54,141 nucleotides of DNA from Russula earlei. Its lineage: Eukaryota > Basidiomycota > Agaricomycetes > Russulales > Russulaceae. Where the stretch lies: the NCBI GenBank assembly GCA_025769875.1, contig JAGFNK010000359.1, positions 1 through 54,141 on the forward strand, read 5' to 3'. Of the stretch, positions 9,757-27,977 are shown piece after piece (position 1 is the stretch's first letter; each line of letters starts with the position of its first letter). Position numbers and translations under genes: made by a program. Below the pieces are notes generated by a model. The model saw only the letters and a program-made list of their open reading frames with translations. It searched no databases and was not told the DNA's origin.

Positions 9757-11598
9757 ATGGCAAGCTACCACGAGCAACTTGACCACCTTACTAGAGAGAT
9801 CTCAGACAACTTTCCAGGAAATGACCTCCTCACGTCGCAACTCATCACACTCATTACCACATGTCCGCCGACATTTACGTACCTTCATGACCCCCACACA
9901 CCGCGCGCCACCGCATCGCTCGTCAACACCCTCATCACGTCCTTATCTGCCATCGACGCAAAGTCCTTTACTCCGGAGGATGACGTAGTACCCATAATTG
10001 CATCCGCACAGGTTAACGCCATCGCGTGCTTCTCGCCTCGTCTTTTCTATGACACAACCTTCAACCGTCTGGCCAAGTGGCGTCCTCGGTGGGAGGACGG
10101 GTGTGAAAACTGGCCCGGACGAACAGCCGTTGATGTACGCTACAATGACAGTCTTGACGGATTCCTGCACGGCCTGCGTGCCTTAGCAGCTCAATTATGC
10201 GGCGACGAAACGAAAGTGCAATCCCCGCGTAAGGGCAGGGAAAGGAGCAGTGGTCGGAAGGCCGTGAAGTTGGTCCTGGTCGTTGAACGCGCAGAGAGAC
10301 TCAAGGAGTCGCTACCCGAGCTTGTGGTCCCTCTAACTAGATTGGCTGAGTTAGTGAGTCGTCTCTGATTGGCTTGTTACTGATTCAACCTGGTTCAGTC
10401 AAGAGTAGATATACAGATGATTTTCATTTCTCAATCCCCTTGGGATGATATCAAACCACCCATAGGTGCCGCGATTGATCCATTTCATTTATCTGTGTAT
10501 CCGCCTTCCCGAGAAGGTACGTGTTCATGCTCTTGCCCCTTAGCGGCTCAAGACGAACGATGCCGCAGAAACGCTCCAAATTCTAACCTCCCGCTTCCCC
10601 ACTGATGGTGATGTCGCAGCCGCGCCACATCCCTATCATCCGGCGCTTGCGCAACTGTATGCACAGTACGCCACTGCGGTGTATAGCACCTGCTCGCCCT
10701 TCACTCACGACCCACACGAACTCACTTACGTCGCTGCGGCTCAGTGGCCAAGCTTTATCGCACTGGTTCTTGAAGCTCAGAAAGGCGCGACCGAGTTTCA
10801 TGTCATCCCCGAGGACTTACGTCCTGCGACTCTTGCGAGCGTTCCTACCCAGCTTTACTGCCGCACTCGAGGTACTGTTGCCTCGGCGAATGCATGCAGG
10901 TGCATGGAGTCAGATGTCCGACCTCGACGAGGGCTCTGGTGTCGATGCGAAAAGCGTTGAGATCGTGGCTCGCTCTCTGCCAACGCTACAGAAGTACATA
11001 CTACTCTCTGCCTTCCTTGCCTCTTCGAATCCGCCGAGGACGGACATGCGCATGTTCGGACGAAGTCGTGACATACAATCCAAGCGACGGCGTGGGGGAA
11101 GTACGCGCAAGACGCCGCAGCGGAGCGCGAGTGCTCCTGCAAAAGTGGATCCCGCTTCTATGATACATGTGAAATTGATCGCAATTCTATCGTTTTGTTC
11201 AGGTGCCTCAACGTCTCGCTGGTCCCTCGACATTCCCTCTTGACCGCATGAACGCGATCCTCGCCACCCTACTTGAAGAGCACGATCTCGAAACGCGGGC
11301 CGTCGGCCCGGAATTCATCCAACCTGGAGAATACACAGAGATCGAACTCATGCGCGTACACACCTCTAGCGCGGTATGTATCTGGCCTTGGTCTATTGTT
11401 TCTTCAGGCGCCGGCGGTTGATTGTGTCATTACCAGATCTCGGAACTGGCTGCTACTCATCTCTTATTACGAGTTTCTCCGCCGGAGCGCCTCGATGGGC
11501 CTCCCATGTATAAGTGTGGGATCTCCTTTGACGTCGCACTTGCGTTAGGACGTGATATGGGCATTCCTCTGCTTGACCTTATTTGGGAGGCAGCTTAG
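9757..11598 (+). CDS. ORC5: Origin recognition complex subunit 5
   Basis: Subunit of the six-protein complex that marks replication origins and loads MCM helicase in the nucleus. Starts MASYHEQLDHLTREI at 9757. The long first exon has the AAA+ core, but where a Walker A loop is expected the sequence reads YLHDPHTPRATASLV, without GK[ST]. A Walker-B-like strand reads KLVLVVERAERLKE. An intron after LAEL joins to SRVDIQMIFISQSPWDDIKP and HLSVYPPSRE (sensor region). Later exons carry LPTLQKYILLSAFLASSNPP, DMRMFGRSRD and a basic KRRRGG stretch, then FPLDRMNAILATLLEEHD, ISELAATHLLLRVSPPERLDG and the end LGRDMGIPLLDLIWEAA (stop 11596-11598). The C-terminal ORC5 domain is well preserved. At least five introns. 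Confidence 0.92.
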
Positions 11599-12939
11599 GT
11601 ACGCCACATTGTTGAACTGAATGCGACATACAAGTCGGGGCCCGAGTGGGGCATATGGAGCATTTGGCGCTCTCGTTCCGTTCTTTGTGAAGGGTAGCAG
11701 TGGGCGCTGCATCGTGTTCGAAAAGAATTGATATACATATGAAATTTACGTTGCGCGGCGTGGAAAATACATATCTGTCCCTGTCCTGGACGCTGACATC
11801 AATGACCACCAGTTCTGTTGTGTGCGTAAGTTGCTATATCACCGGATGAGGTGCTTTTAAATTTTTGACGGGCTAAAAATTCTCTGAGGCTTTCATCGGC
11901 AAGGAAACGCCGGTTCCACCCCGTTGTTTCAGTGGAGGCTCGAAAATGTACAACGCACAGCACATTGCAATGCAATATTGGAACTCTCCTTGTGAGACAC
12001 AGCTAGAGAGCACATGTAGACGCCGATGCCTCGGTACGGGTATCGCGTCTCCGGGATCGCGAATGAATGACGGGATGACCATGTGACATCTCCTCTCTCA
12101 CACGTCGGCACGGCACAACCTCGCTGCCCTCGCCGTGGCTTCTGCCGTGTGACTTCTTCTGATGAGCCTGCAACGCATCTCAATTTTGGGTTGGTCCCAT
12201 GGCCCCCGCTGTTCGCGCCAGGAACCGTGCCACGAGGGGAAACCGCTGGGTGGCGACGGTGTGAAACCCGTCCAATTGAACAACCAGTCAGCTGATGCCA
12301 TTCTCTCGTGCCCAAGGCGTTCGTATCGTATCGTTTGTCTCCAACCGGTCGTGCCGCGTGGGTGGGCGGTAGCAGTTCGAGCTCGAACGAACGCTGTTCC
12401 AGACGCGCGTTGAAACCGGACGGCTGACGCGTAACGGGCTGGTTCACAACGAATAGAGATTGCTCACACAAGCTCGCCTGGAGGTCGTTCATCGCTACCA
12501 CAATTCTGATAAGGCACACACATCCGCACGGCTTGCTTGTTTGGTCATCTCATCTGGTCTCAATCGCTGTTCCAGGAACCGAGGTCCAATGATGTGCCTG
12601 TAAAATTCCAAGTAGGTTTTTTTGAGGGGCGACGGCCAGCACCGTGGAGACGATGGGGGAGGGTTCGAGCTGGTCGTTCTCGACGAAATGATTATCCGGA
12701 TCTCGTGGCAAGAGCATGGAATCATGTGGATTCGTCCTTCTTTTACAGGCCGACGCCGAGAAGTTTCCTGCAAAGGAAGGAGGAAGACTCGCCATTGAAT
12801 TCCAAAGGGGTCTTCATCGGGCGATTTATCGAGCGGAACGTGACGATTCATGAGCGCCGACCCGAGTCGGACACCTCTGGTATCGCCCCCATAAATACCT
12901 TCGTCTCATGTCTTGGGCCCGGCTCTTTTGTCCCCCGCC
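11599..12939. other. Intergenic, 1.3 kb
   Basis: The longest frame (minus strand, 11929-12519, 196 codons) is rich in Arg, Cys and His, shows no domain and overlaps equally long frames on the other strand. I regard these as chance open frames in GC-rich DNA. The last ~100 bp are probably the promoter of the membrane protein. Confidence 0.5.
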
Positions 12940-13743
12940 ATGTCGTACAACTCTCCTCTCAAGAACTACCGTCTTGTTGCCCTTGCTCTTTGCGCGGCTT
13001 GGGGTATCATCAGTGGCTCGATTGGCCTCAATGCCCTGATAAAGTAGGTGCCCTTCTGCCCGTTCGTTCTTCGGTCCTAGCGTAACTTCGCACAGGTCCA
13101 ACCAGTTACAAACGCGTGTCCGGAAGTTGGTTCCTCCTGGCGTAACTATCCAGTTCCATATCAATGGTATTTCTTTCCACCTTCCTTTACCCTACTCACG
13201 CTCAGCCTCATTCCACCCAGATGTTTATCAATCCGGTCTCGTCGTCACGACCGTTTGTGCTGTTATCGCACTCCTTGCCGCAATCTTCCTCGCCTTGACC
13301 CAATTCTGGCCGAAGCAGGCCACTAAATCGCTGAGGATTCAAGCATGGTTGTTCACCTTTTTCGGTTTGTGGCTTTTTGCCACGCAGATCCCCTACACTG
13401 TGTTCGTGGCTCGCCACCGGGCCAAAGTCGATGCCTTCCTTGGTGGTGAACAGCTACCTGCACAAACTGTGCAGGCAGCGATTAGCGCGGCAGGTTTGTC
13501 AGATAAATACAGCAAAATACATTCTGGTACGTCATGCGGCGTCATTCATCCTTTGTATCTTTGTGAGCTGACACACTCGCTTTGATCTCAGCCGTCCTTC
13601 TTGCCGTCTTCCCTTGGATCTCACTGCTCTTCAATGTCATCCTTATAGCCGTTCTTTTGGCGGCTGCACGAAGACGTGCATCGTTAGAAAAGGCTTCCCT
13701 CCCATCTCTATATGAGGGAGAAAAAGCTGTCTCACAAGCATGA
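12940..13743 (+). CDS. Integral membrane protein, four predicted helices
   Basis: Function not recognised; similar small four-helix proteins are common in basidiomycete genomes. Exon 1 (12940 to about 13045) begins MSYNSPLKNYRLVALAL and includes the first hydrophobic helix (ALCAAWGIISGSIGLNAL). Exon 2 reads SNQLQTRVRKLVPPGVTIQF. Exon 3 carries two helices (VVTTVCAVIALLAAIFLAL; LFTFFGLWLFATQIPYTVFV) and a soluble loop with ERG-poor polar residues (HRAKVDAFLGGEQLP). Exon 4 has the last helix (AVFPWISLLFNVILIAVLL) and a short cytosolic-looking tail ending SLYEGEKAVSQA. All three introns are short GT-AG and preserve frame. No enzyme motif is visible. Confidence 0.8.
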
Positions 13744-15033
13744 AGTTTGATAATTTCGGGCTCTTCGCTTCCATCCTGGCACATCATTTCTTTGGTGTGC
13801 CTTGATGACAATTTCTTCTTTTGCAACAATACATCCGAGCTCCACAGTCCTTCCTTTCACCAACTTGTACAAAGTGTATTGTATATTATTTTTAGTTCTT
13901 GGCGACTTGCGGGCAGACGTGTAGGCATAGCGACTATGAAACGATGTTCTTGGATGCAGAGCTTTCATAGCAATGGAGGATGCGGACATGGCCTGCACTG
14001 AGACACCTTACGTTCGAGATTACTTGGGAATCGATGATGTAACGATCTGCATCTCTCAGTCCTCGTTGCGCGGACTCGAACACGGAGGGTCCTTGGTAGC
14101 ACTTGGGCCGCCAAGTATACCCGATGTGCCGACTCATTTATCTTATAACCCGCACTCCTCTGAAAGGGTCTAGTGGATTGGAGCTCGACCACTAACAAGG
14201 GGAAATTCAAGGAAAATAATACTGTATACCATATGGAAGGGAGGAATATCACTCGTACTGGGTATGGTTTTAAGAGGGAGTCGATTCTTAACTGTTTACT
14301 CAGAAACTTGAACCCACCAGCACAGCTACACGTCAGCATTTCAGTCAATCAATCTGCGACGAGGATCATCCGATGATCCTCCATGACCGGTCATAATTAG
14401 GGGCGCGGTCGCGGCTAACGGACGACCGATAAACGCAAAACTTTCAAGAGTGCGACGAGCGATCAGCGCACGGTACAAATGACAAAAACGCCTGCACATG
14501 GAGCCAGCTGAAACGGAAAGTGCGGCTTAGAGAGCAGCCAAAAAAAAAAAAAAAAAGGCGTCATCGTCGTTCGTTTGAGAGTTGGACTGCTGCCAGTTTG
14601 GTGGCTAGTGGAGACCGTGGGGTGTGTTTGAAGCACAACCTCAACACCGCAGCGTCGCGACACCCCCCCACGGCTGACCATGTGGTGATATGGTGAGCGC
14701 CAATCAGGGACCTCATATCCTGAATTGCACAGCAACAAGGTACATCGTGAGGCTCCTGGGCTCATCCTCCCTCCACGCTTCGCCTTCAAGGGTACGAGCT
14801 TCGGACGAACAACCTGTACGGTCACTTGTAACAGTCGAGTGTGCCTTGCGCGCGTCCCGACGTGGCCAGGAACCGGTGCCAATGGTGGCCGCATGACGTC
14901 CCTAAAACGACTGGCCCACAACAGTCCTTACACGAAGCACGGATGCACCCCGGGAACGACTGTCAAGGGTTCAGTGGCAGGAAAGATGTCGAGATGCAAC
15001 ATGTTCAAGAAGTTTCTTAAAGGACATTAGCAT
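13744..15033. other. Intergenic, 1.3 kb, with A17 tract
   Basis: No coding sequence supported. Contains a run of 17 A (14540-14556); the minus-strand frame at 14463-14921 is an artefact of reading through it as poly-Phe. Confidence 0.5.
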
Positions 15034-16992
15034 TCAGCCTTTGCACAAAGCGCATGTGGGATATACCTCTTTACTACTTAGGACCGCATCGCAATGCCCT
15101 GAAGGGTTGCCTGGTCTCCATAGGCAAAGGTATACTATATCGTCATTGCTGGGCTGAGCGTCCTCGTCGAGGCTAATGGGAGCCAATTGTCCGACTTCAC
15201 GATCAGAAGGTTTGGGTTCGCCCTCATTTAAAGGACCCTGCCCTTGCTGCTGTGGTGACAGTCTACCGCTGCCGCTCCCCGAGGACAAGAGCGGGCTTTC
15301 ACCAGGACTGTAATCCGTATCATCCTTCTCGTCACTCCAGAGTGCGAGCTCTTGTACAGGAGACTTTGTCAAATCTGCCTGCTCCTTCCTCTCCAAGCTC
15401 GCCAGTCGTCTTCTCAGCCTGGTGTTGGTCCTCTTCTTGACGCGGAGTTTATCTTTTGTGTCCTCCAATTCCTCTTCCGTCTCCTCGAACCGTCTGTGAA
15501 GCTGCTTGAATTCGCGTTCGAGTTCAAACGCGAGCGATGCGCGATAGCGCACGTCGTCACCCGTGCGGCGCGCACGCTCGGTGAGCATCTCCGAAAGTGC
15601 CTTATACTTTCGAACTTCGGCCTCAAGTTTCGTCACTCGGACCTCCAAGGTCGCGCGCACCAAGGCGACGCCTTTGGTGGCTTGTGATTCCGCGAGGGCC
15701 GCGCGGGCTGAGAGTTCTTCGTTTTCGGAGCGCGTGGTGCTTGCGAAAGCAGACGCCCTCTGGTATTGCTCGCGGAAGAAATCGACGTCTGCCAACGCGA
15801 GCGCCTTCTCGTTGCGCAGTGCCTCGGCTTCATCCTGTAGGGTTCTTTTTTCTCCTGTCCATTGTGCGCGTTCCGAGTTCAAAGCCACAAGCGCCTCATC
15901 GTCTCGATCGGTCTGAACCCCAGTTGCTAGGTAATGGGGTTCTTCTCCGTTGTGTGGCGCTCTATTACTGGCGCGCATATGTACAGACTTTGCCTTGCCA
16001 TCGGCCGTCCGCCCACGCAGCATGTTCACCGTCGCACGAAGCTCGGAGATCTCTTCGGACTTTCTGTGGAGAAGATCGAGCGCTGCAGCAAGTTGACCAC
16101 CCAGAGATACGTGGGGTGACGCATCATGTGAATGACTTCGGTATGAGCCTGACACGGATGCGGGGACTTCGTCCTCCGAACTCAGCTATGGGGAGGAATG
16201 TTAGAGCTGCAATCAATGAAGGGAACTACGCACAGTCACCTCATCATTATGAACATTTCCTGGGGGAAGCGAACCTCCGTTGGTATCCTGGCCCGATTGG
16301 TTTTGGATGATCAGGTCTTCCTCAGAGTCGTCTCGAAGGTCCACTCTACGACGTTCACCTGAGGAAGCACCTACCAGTCTTTCATCTCCCGAAGTCCTAG
16401 AGAAGGTGATTTGCGATTGGGTGGGAGACTTCATACCATCCATAACTTGCTTGAAAATCACATGTGGTGGAGGTCGTTCGGAACTTTGAGACGGGTTCAA
16501 AGCGCCAGCACGCCCTTTAGCTAGCGACCCGAAGCCTGCACCGGCGCGCCGCAGCTCAACCAATCTAAGGCGAGCCTCAAAAGCTCGGCGTTCCGCGAGC
16601 GTTCCGTTACGAGATCGCGATGGTTCGTTGACTGAGGAACTGGGCTCGATGGAGCTCGGGGCAGGGCGGCCTGATTGATCGGATGTAAGCTTCGAGTCAA
16701 GGGGTTGCGACTGCGACTCTTCCTCTTCTTCGCGCAACGCGATAATTTGGGACATGGGGAGGATCGGTGGTCGCGGTGACGAAGGCAATGGACTCGATTC
16801 TTGCCCGGAGAAATTTTCAATCTCGGTTGTTACGCGCCTTTTTTTGGAGAGACCCCTCCGTTCCCCCCCTTCAGTGCGTTTTCGTTTCGGTGGACCGAAC
16901 TTTGCATGGGGATTTGGCACCCACAACTCGATTTCTTCAAGAGGGGGATGGGGAGGTGATGCTTTGGCAGAGAGGTGACCCTTTCTACCCAT
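15034..16992 (-). CDS. Coiled-coil protein with basic N-terminal region and Cys/His-containing C-terminus
   Basis: Not assigned to a named family. Exon 1 starts MGRKGHLSAKASPPHPP at 16992. It contains a nuclear-localisation-like block (PPKRKRTEGGERRG, SKKRRV) and acidic/Gln-rich disorder (LREEEEESQSQ). An intron at about 16232-16186 (donor after HNDE, acceptor before LSSEDEVPASVSG) joins exon 2. Exon 2 is dominated by ~200 residues of heptad-like coiled coil (LHRKSEEISELRATVN through EETEEELEDTKDKLRVK). A Ser-rich stretch leads to a conserved-looking end, YLCLWRPGNPSGHCDAVL ... YPTCALCKG, whose Cys and His spacing could bind zinc. The start could lie further upstream in the same frame. A nuclear structural or regulatory role is only a guess. 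Confidence 0.7.
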
Positions 16993-18563
16993 TTCATCCG
17001 TGGGTGGAGAAAATATATAGCAGTCGGGATAGAGCCGGTCAGTTCGAATGGAGGCGAGTGACGGGAGTAGAGACGAGTTGGCCCAATTAGGGGGCGCGGG
17101 AAAGGAGGTTTGAATCTGCGCTACATCATACAGTAACAACCTGAGCAGTCCTTTACACACTACTTTCCCTGTATTTCTCCACATCAAGAAATCGAACTTT
17201 TTATGTGATAGGCAGCTCATAAGAGGTCTTTGGACCACTGCTACTATAATACATGGGTTTTCCCTACTATTTTGAGGTTGTTGTACGCTGATTTCGGTGA
17301 CGCACCAAAATATCGTGAAAACGTGTTTAATGCTATTCAAGTCTGTGTTGCTACCTCCAAACCGCCGTGGCAGTGACATACCCCTTTCTGTTGGTGGGTT
17401 TCCAGGGGGGTCAACGCCGAGAGGTTATTGGGATCCTTTTCCTGTGTGGGCGAGAGTGGTGGTTTCCAAGTCACTTTTCGCAACCGATCAGGCTGTCCGC
17501 CGGAATATTCGGGTGAGCAGTGAATCAACGTTAGAATAGAATGTTCGTCTCAATGGAACATTGGGCACCGGAGCCCTCTTTTGGGTTCCAGGTTTATCGT
17601 CGCATTTGTATATGTTTTCGGTTTCGGTTCGGAATACCTTGGTAACCGCTTAGTAGAGACCCACTCGAACATCTATCCCTCATTCATGGACACGGGTAGG
17701 ACGGTATCGAGTCCTCCTATGATTAACGTACTAACAGGAGTCTTCTTTCCACCCATTTTGGGAGCTGCGTCCATGCCCCACGTCGCATTTACTTGTTCCA
17801 TGATGACTCCCTAGCCTCCAGTGGGAGTGGCAAAATGAAGCTCGACTCCACAACAAGAGAACATATAGAGATTTTGGGCAAGTGGTGAAACGCTCACAAG
17901 ATCCTTGATGAAAAATTTGATCACAATTGTGGAACAGCCTTGAAAAAACTTCATTTTCCGTGTCGAGGATGGTCAGGGCGGTTTTGTTCACATCGAAGAA
18001 TTGCCTAATATGGACAATGTCTCCGGCTCCGCCACAATGTGGATGTGCCAGTTGGGTGGCAGTGCCAACACAGTCTTTCTTGACCCTTGACACATCCATC
18101 GTCATCGTCATTCCATCGTGGAGACTCTCACCCTCGTTCATCTAAGTTTCGGGATTTTCATGCCTGTACGCATGGCCTTCATGTCAATTTATGGATGGAC
18201 AATCGCTCGCCATCATGATGATCCTCCCGTCCGGACACTGCCTCAATGACCCTTTGACTGCGCTTCATCCATCTATGTCATATGTTAGGCTCCGATGGCT
18301 AACCGATCGTTTTAAGTACATGGCGACCTGACCCCTCGGCATATACCATACCCGAAAGGGCTTCGCCTGGTGACTCCAGAGAATTTTTTGTTTATGACCT
18401 GTTGACAGTGATTTGTTCTCGTCATGGAGCGATGCGCCATTGCAATAGCTTGGTCCTCATGGATGAACAGCCGCTTCGGTGGGTCCAACATATATTAAAA
18501 CAAGACACGCAGATGATACCCTGGACTCGAAAAGTCAACGTATAAAGATTGTGAGCACCCTGA
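16993..18563. other. Intergenic, possible decayed coding fragment near 17.73-18.0 kb (- strand)
   Basis: Mostly without signal. On the minus strand around 17740-17990 two frame segments join across a GTGAGC...CTAG intron, reading FFIKDL then GVIMEQVNATWGMDAAPK. Composition is protein-like, but there is no family match, and an upstream stop occurs in the same frame. It may be a gene remnant or a small unrecognised gene. Confidence 0.25.
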
Positions 18564-19651
18564 ATGCTCGCCTTTCAAGAAAAACCCACCGTCCCATCCC
18601 TCCACCATATTTCCTCCTTTATGGATGAACATGCGCTGGGAATTGGTCCCGTCTCTCCTTCCGGTTCCATGCGACGGAGAGCGCGAGCGCAGTCTCCTCA
18701 ACGCAATCCATCCACACAGCCACAACTTCCGCCACAGCGGGCGGACGTGGGGGACACTAGGCGGTCTGGTGAGAGATATCCCTTTAAGGCATCGATCCAC
18801 GCTCACCTGTACCCCTATGACAGAAATTTCACACCTCCGGGCTCATCCTAGTCGACCGTCCTCTGCTCATCGTGTCCACCCACATTCTAGCCCAGCTCCC
18901 TCGAGCTACAGTTCCGAAATCACGCAAGCTCGCGCACACGGAAACAGACAAGGTATAGCACCTCAACCCATGCGCTATGCCTTTACCCACCCAGGAGGAT
19001 GGTCAGATCGTCTTCAGCGCGCTAGGACACGAGGGTCAGTTGGGGGCACAACCCGCGCTCGGACGTCACGTCCACCCTCGTACGTCACATCAACGCCGTC
19101 CCAGGTGCGCTTAGGAAAGCGGAAACGTAGGGAAAGTACCGAGAGCGGCACAGCCGCTCCTCAAACAGTTGCGACCCACCGCGAATCCGCGGGTCCGGGT
19201 CCGCATCCGCAACGGAGTCACCGCAGACACCACAACGTCGCAGAAAAGACGCACTCCACTATGCTCCCCTCCGGTGGAATGTACATGACATTTCCGCTGG
19301 ATATTCCATCTCCGGAACCGGACACTGAGGGCGGTGCCCCGTCTGGTCCCCCTCCCTTCGAGCATGGACCCACAGATTTGCCGCCTCGGCCATATGAAAT
19401 ACAAAGAACCGAAGGCGAAGGCAACGGACCGGACCGGCCCGCCAAGAGAGGTCGGCTTCCGGCGGATGCTATGGATCACGTAAGCGTAACCGGTCTTTTT
19501 ACACGAGGCACACACGTTCTGACCGGAGTGTTTGCGGTAGTTACCCACGATTGAGGGTCGTCTACACAAAATAGAGGTGGCTGTACAGGACTATCTCGAC
19601 GCAAGGAACAAGCGAGCTTTAGAAAAGTCCGTGCTTCCTAGTTCCCAATGA
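18564..19651 (+). CDS. Disordered, Pro/Ser/Arg-rich hypothetical protein
   Basis: No known domain. Three exons. Exon 1 starts MLAFQEKPTVPSLHHIS and ends after TRRSG. An intron GTGAGA...GACAG shifts to the frame reading EISHLRAHPSRPSSAHR. After AMDH a donor GTAAGC and acceptor CGGTAG join to LPTIEGRLHKIEVAVQDYLDAR, a short helical C-terminus ending LPSSQ (stop 19649-19651). The middle has basic NLS-like patches (LGKRKRRES, RPAKRGRLP) and many Ser/Pro. That the splices join otherwise separate frames and give a sensible helical end is the main support. Possibly nuclear. Confidence 0.65.
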
Positions 19652-19989
19652 CTTTGCTATGTGTACTTTTACTTGTACTTTCGTATTTATCTCGTTGCTG
19701 TACTGCGATGTGGACATCCTTGACATCTCATCCTTGTAGGATCTAATTGCATACCCCTAGTCACGATTTACCCTCACGCTCACGCACATTCCTCTGTTGT
19801 TGTAACTTACTGCCTTTCACCTCACTGCCATAATTCCCACGTGACTCATTATCATTTACTCGGGGCGGCGTGCCACAATCACGGTCACGATCACTCATTC
19901 ATTTCTTTCGCCTCGGCAGTTGCTGCAACTCGTTGATCAACGGCATGCATTAGAGCAGTGATTGTGCGGTGTCCTTGTTACAGCACATT
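19652..19989. other. Intergenic / promoter of the BEACH gene
   Basis: 338 bp between two same-strand genes. Pyrimidine-rich with no clear TATA box. Confidence 0.4.
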
Positions 19990-27573
<7,584 letters not shown>

Positions 27574-27977
27574 GTATTTATATTTTCACTCTGCAGTAGA
27601 AGTGTATACGTTGTAAGGGAGGAGGAGGGAGAATACGAGCACGTGAGCGGGTCTTGAGTTTGCAGGCGCGCTCTTTGGCGTCGTCACGACACGGAACCAA
27701 CGTGCCCTTCACACTCGTTTTCAATATAAGAACGCTCCTTCTCACCCCAACTCCCTAGCAACTCTAAGCCTCCAACGGACTCGGGGTCCCGCACCCGGCC
27801 CTGTTGGCTTCCATCCCCTCATTTGGCGTTGTACGCAGAGTTGGTTTTATCGGCCCTTGCGCAACTAACGCCCATCAGCACTCTTCAGCAGGGCACTGTC
27901 CGAATTAGCATCCTCGAGTACTTCGTCAGGCGTTCGTTCATCCCCAAATAGGATATCCATAGCGGTCCTCTGCCACA
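27574..27977. other. Intergenic, promoter of the F-box/WD40 gene
   Basis: 404 bp between two same-strand genes; no other feature recognised. Confidence 0.4.

Noticed and set aside
11929..12519. 196-codon minus-strand frame
   Set aside because: Arg/Cys/His-rich, no domain, overlapped by similar frames on the other strand; typical of chance frames in GC-rich DNA.
14463..14921. 152-codon minus-strand frame
   Set aside because: Held open by a homopolymer read as poly-Phe; no protein-like pattern otherwise.
15597..16310. 237-codon plus-strand frame
   Set aside because: Antisense to the well-supported coiled-coil gene; its composition mirrors that gene's codons.
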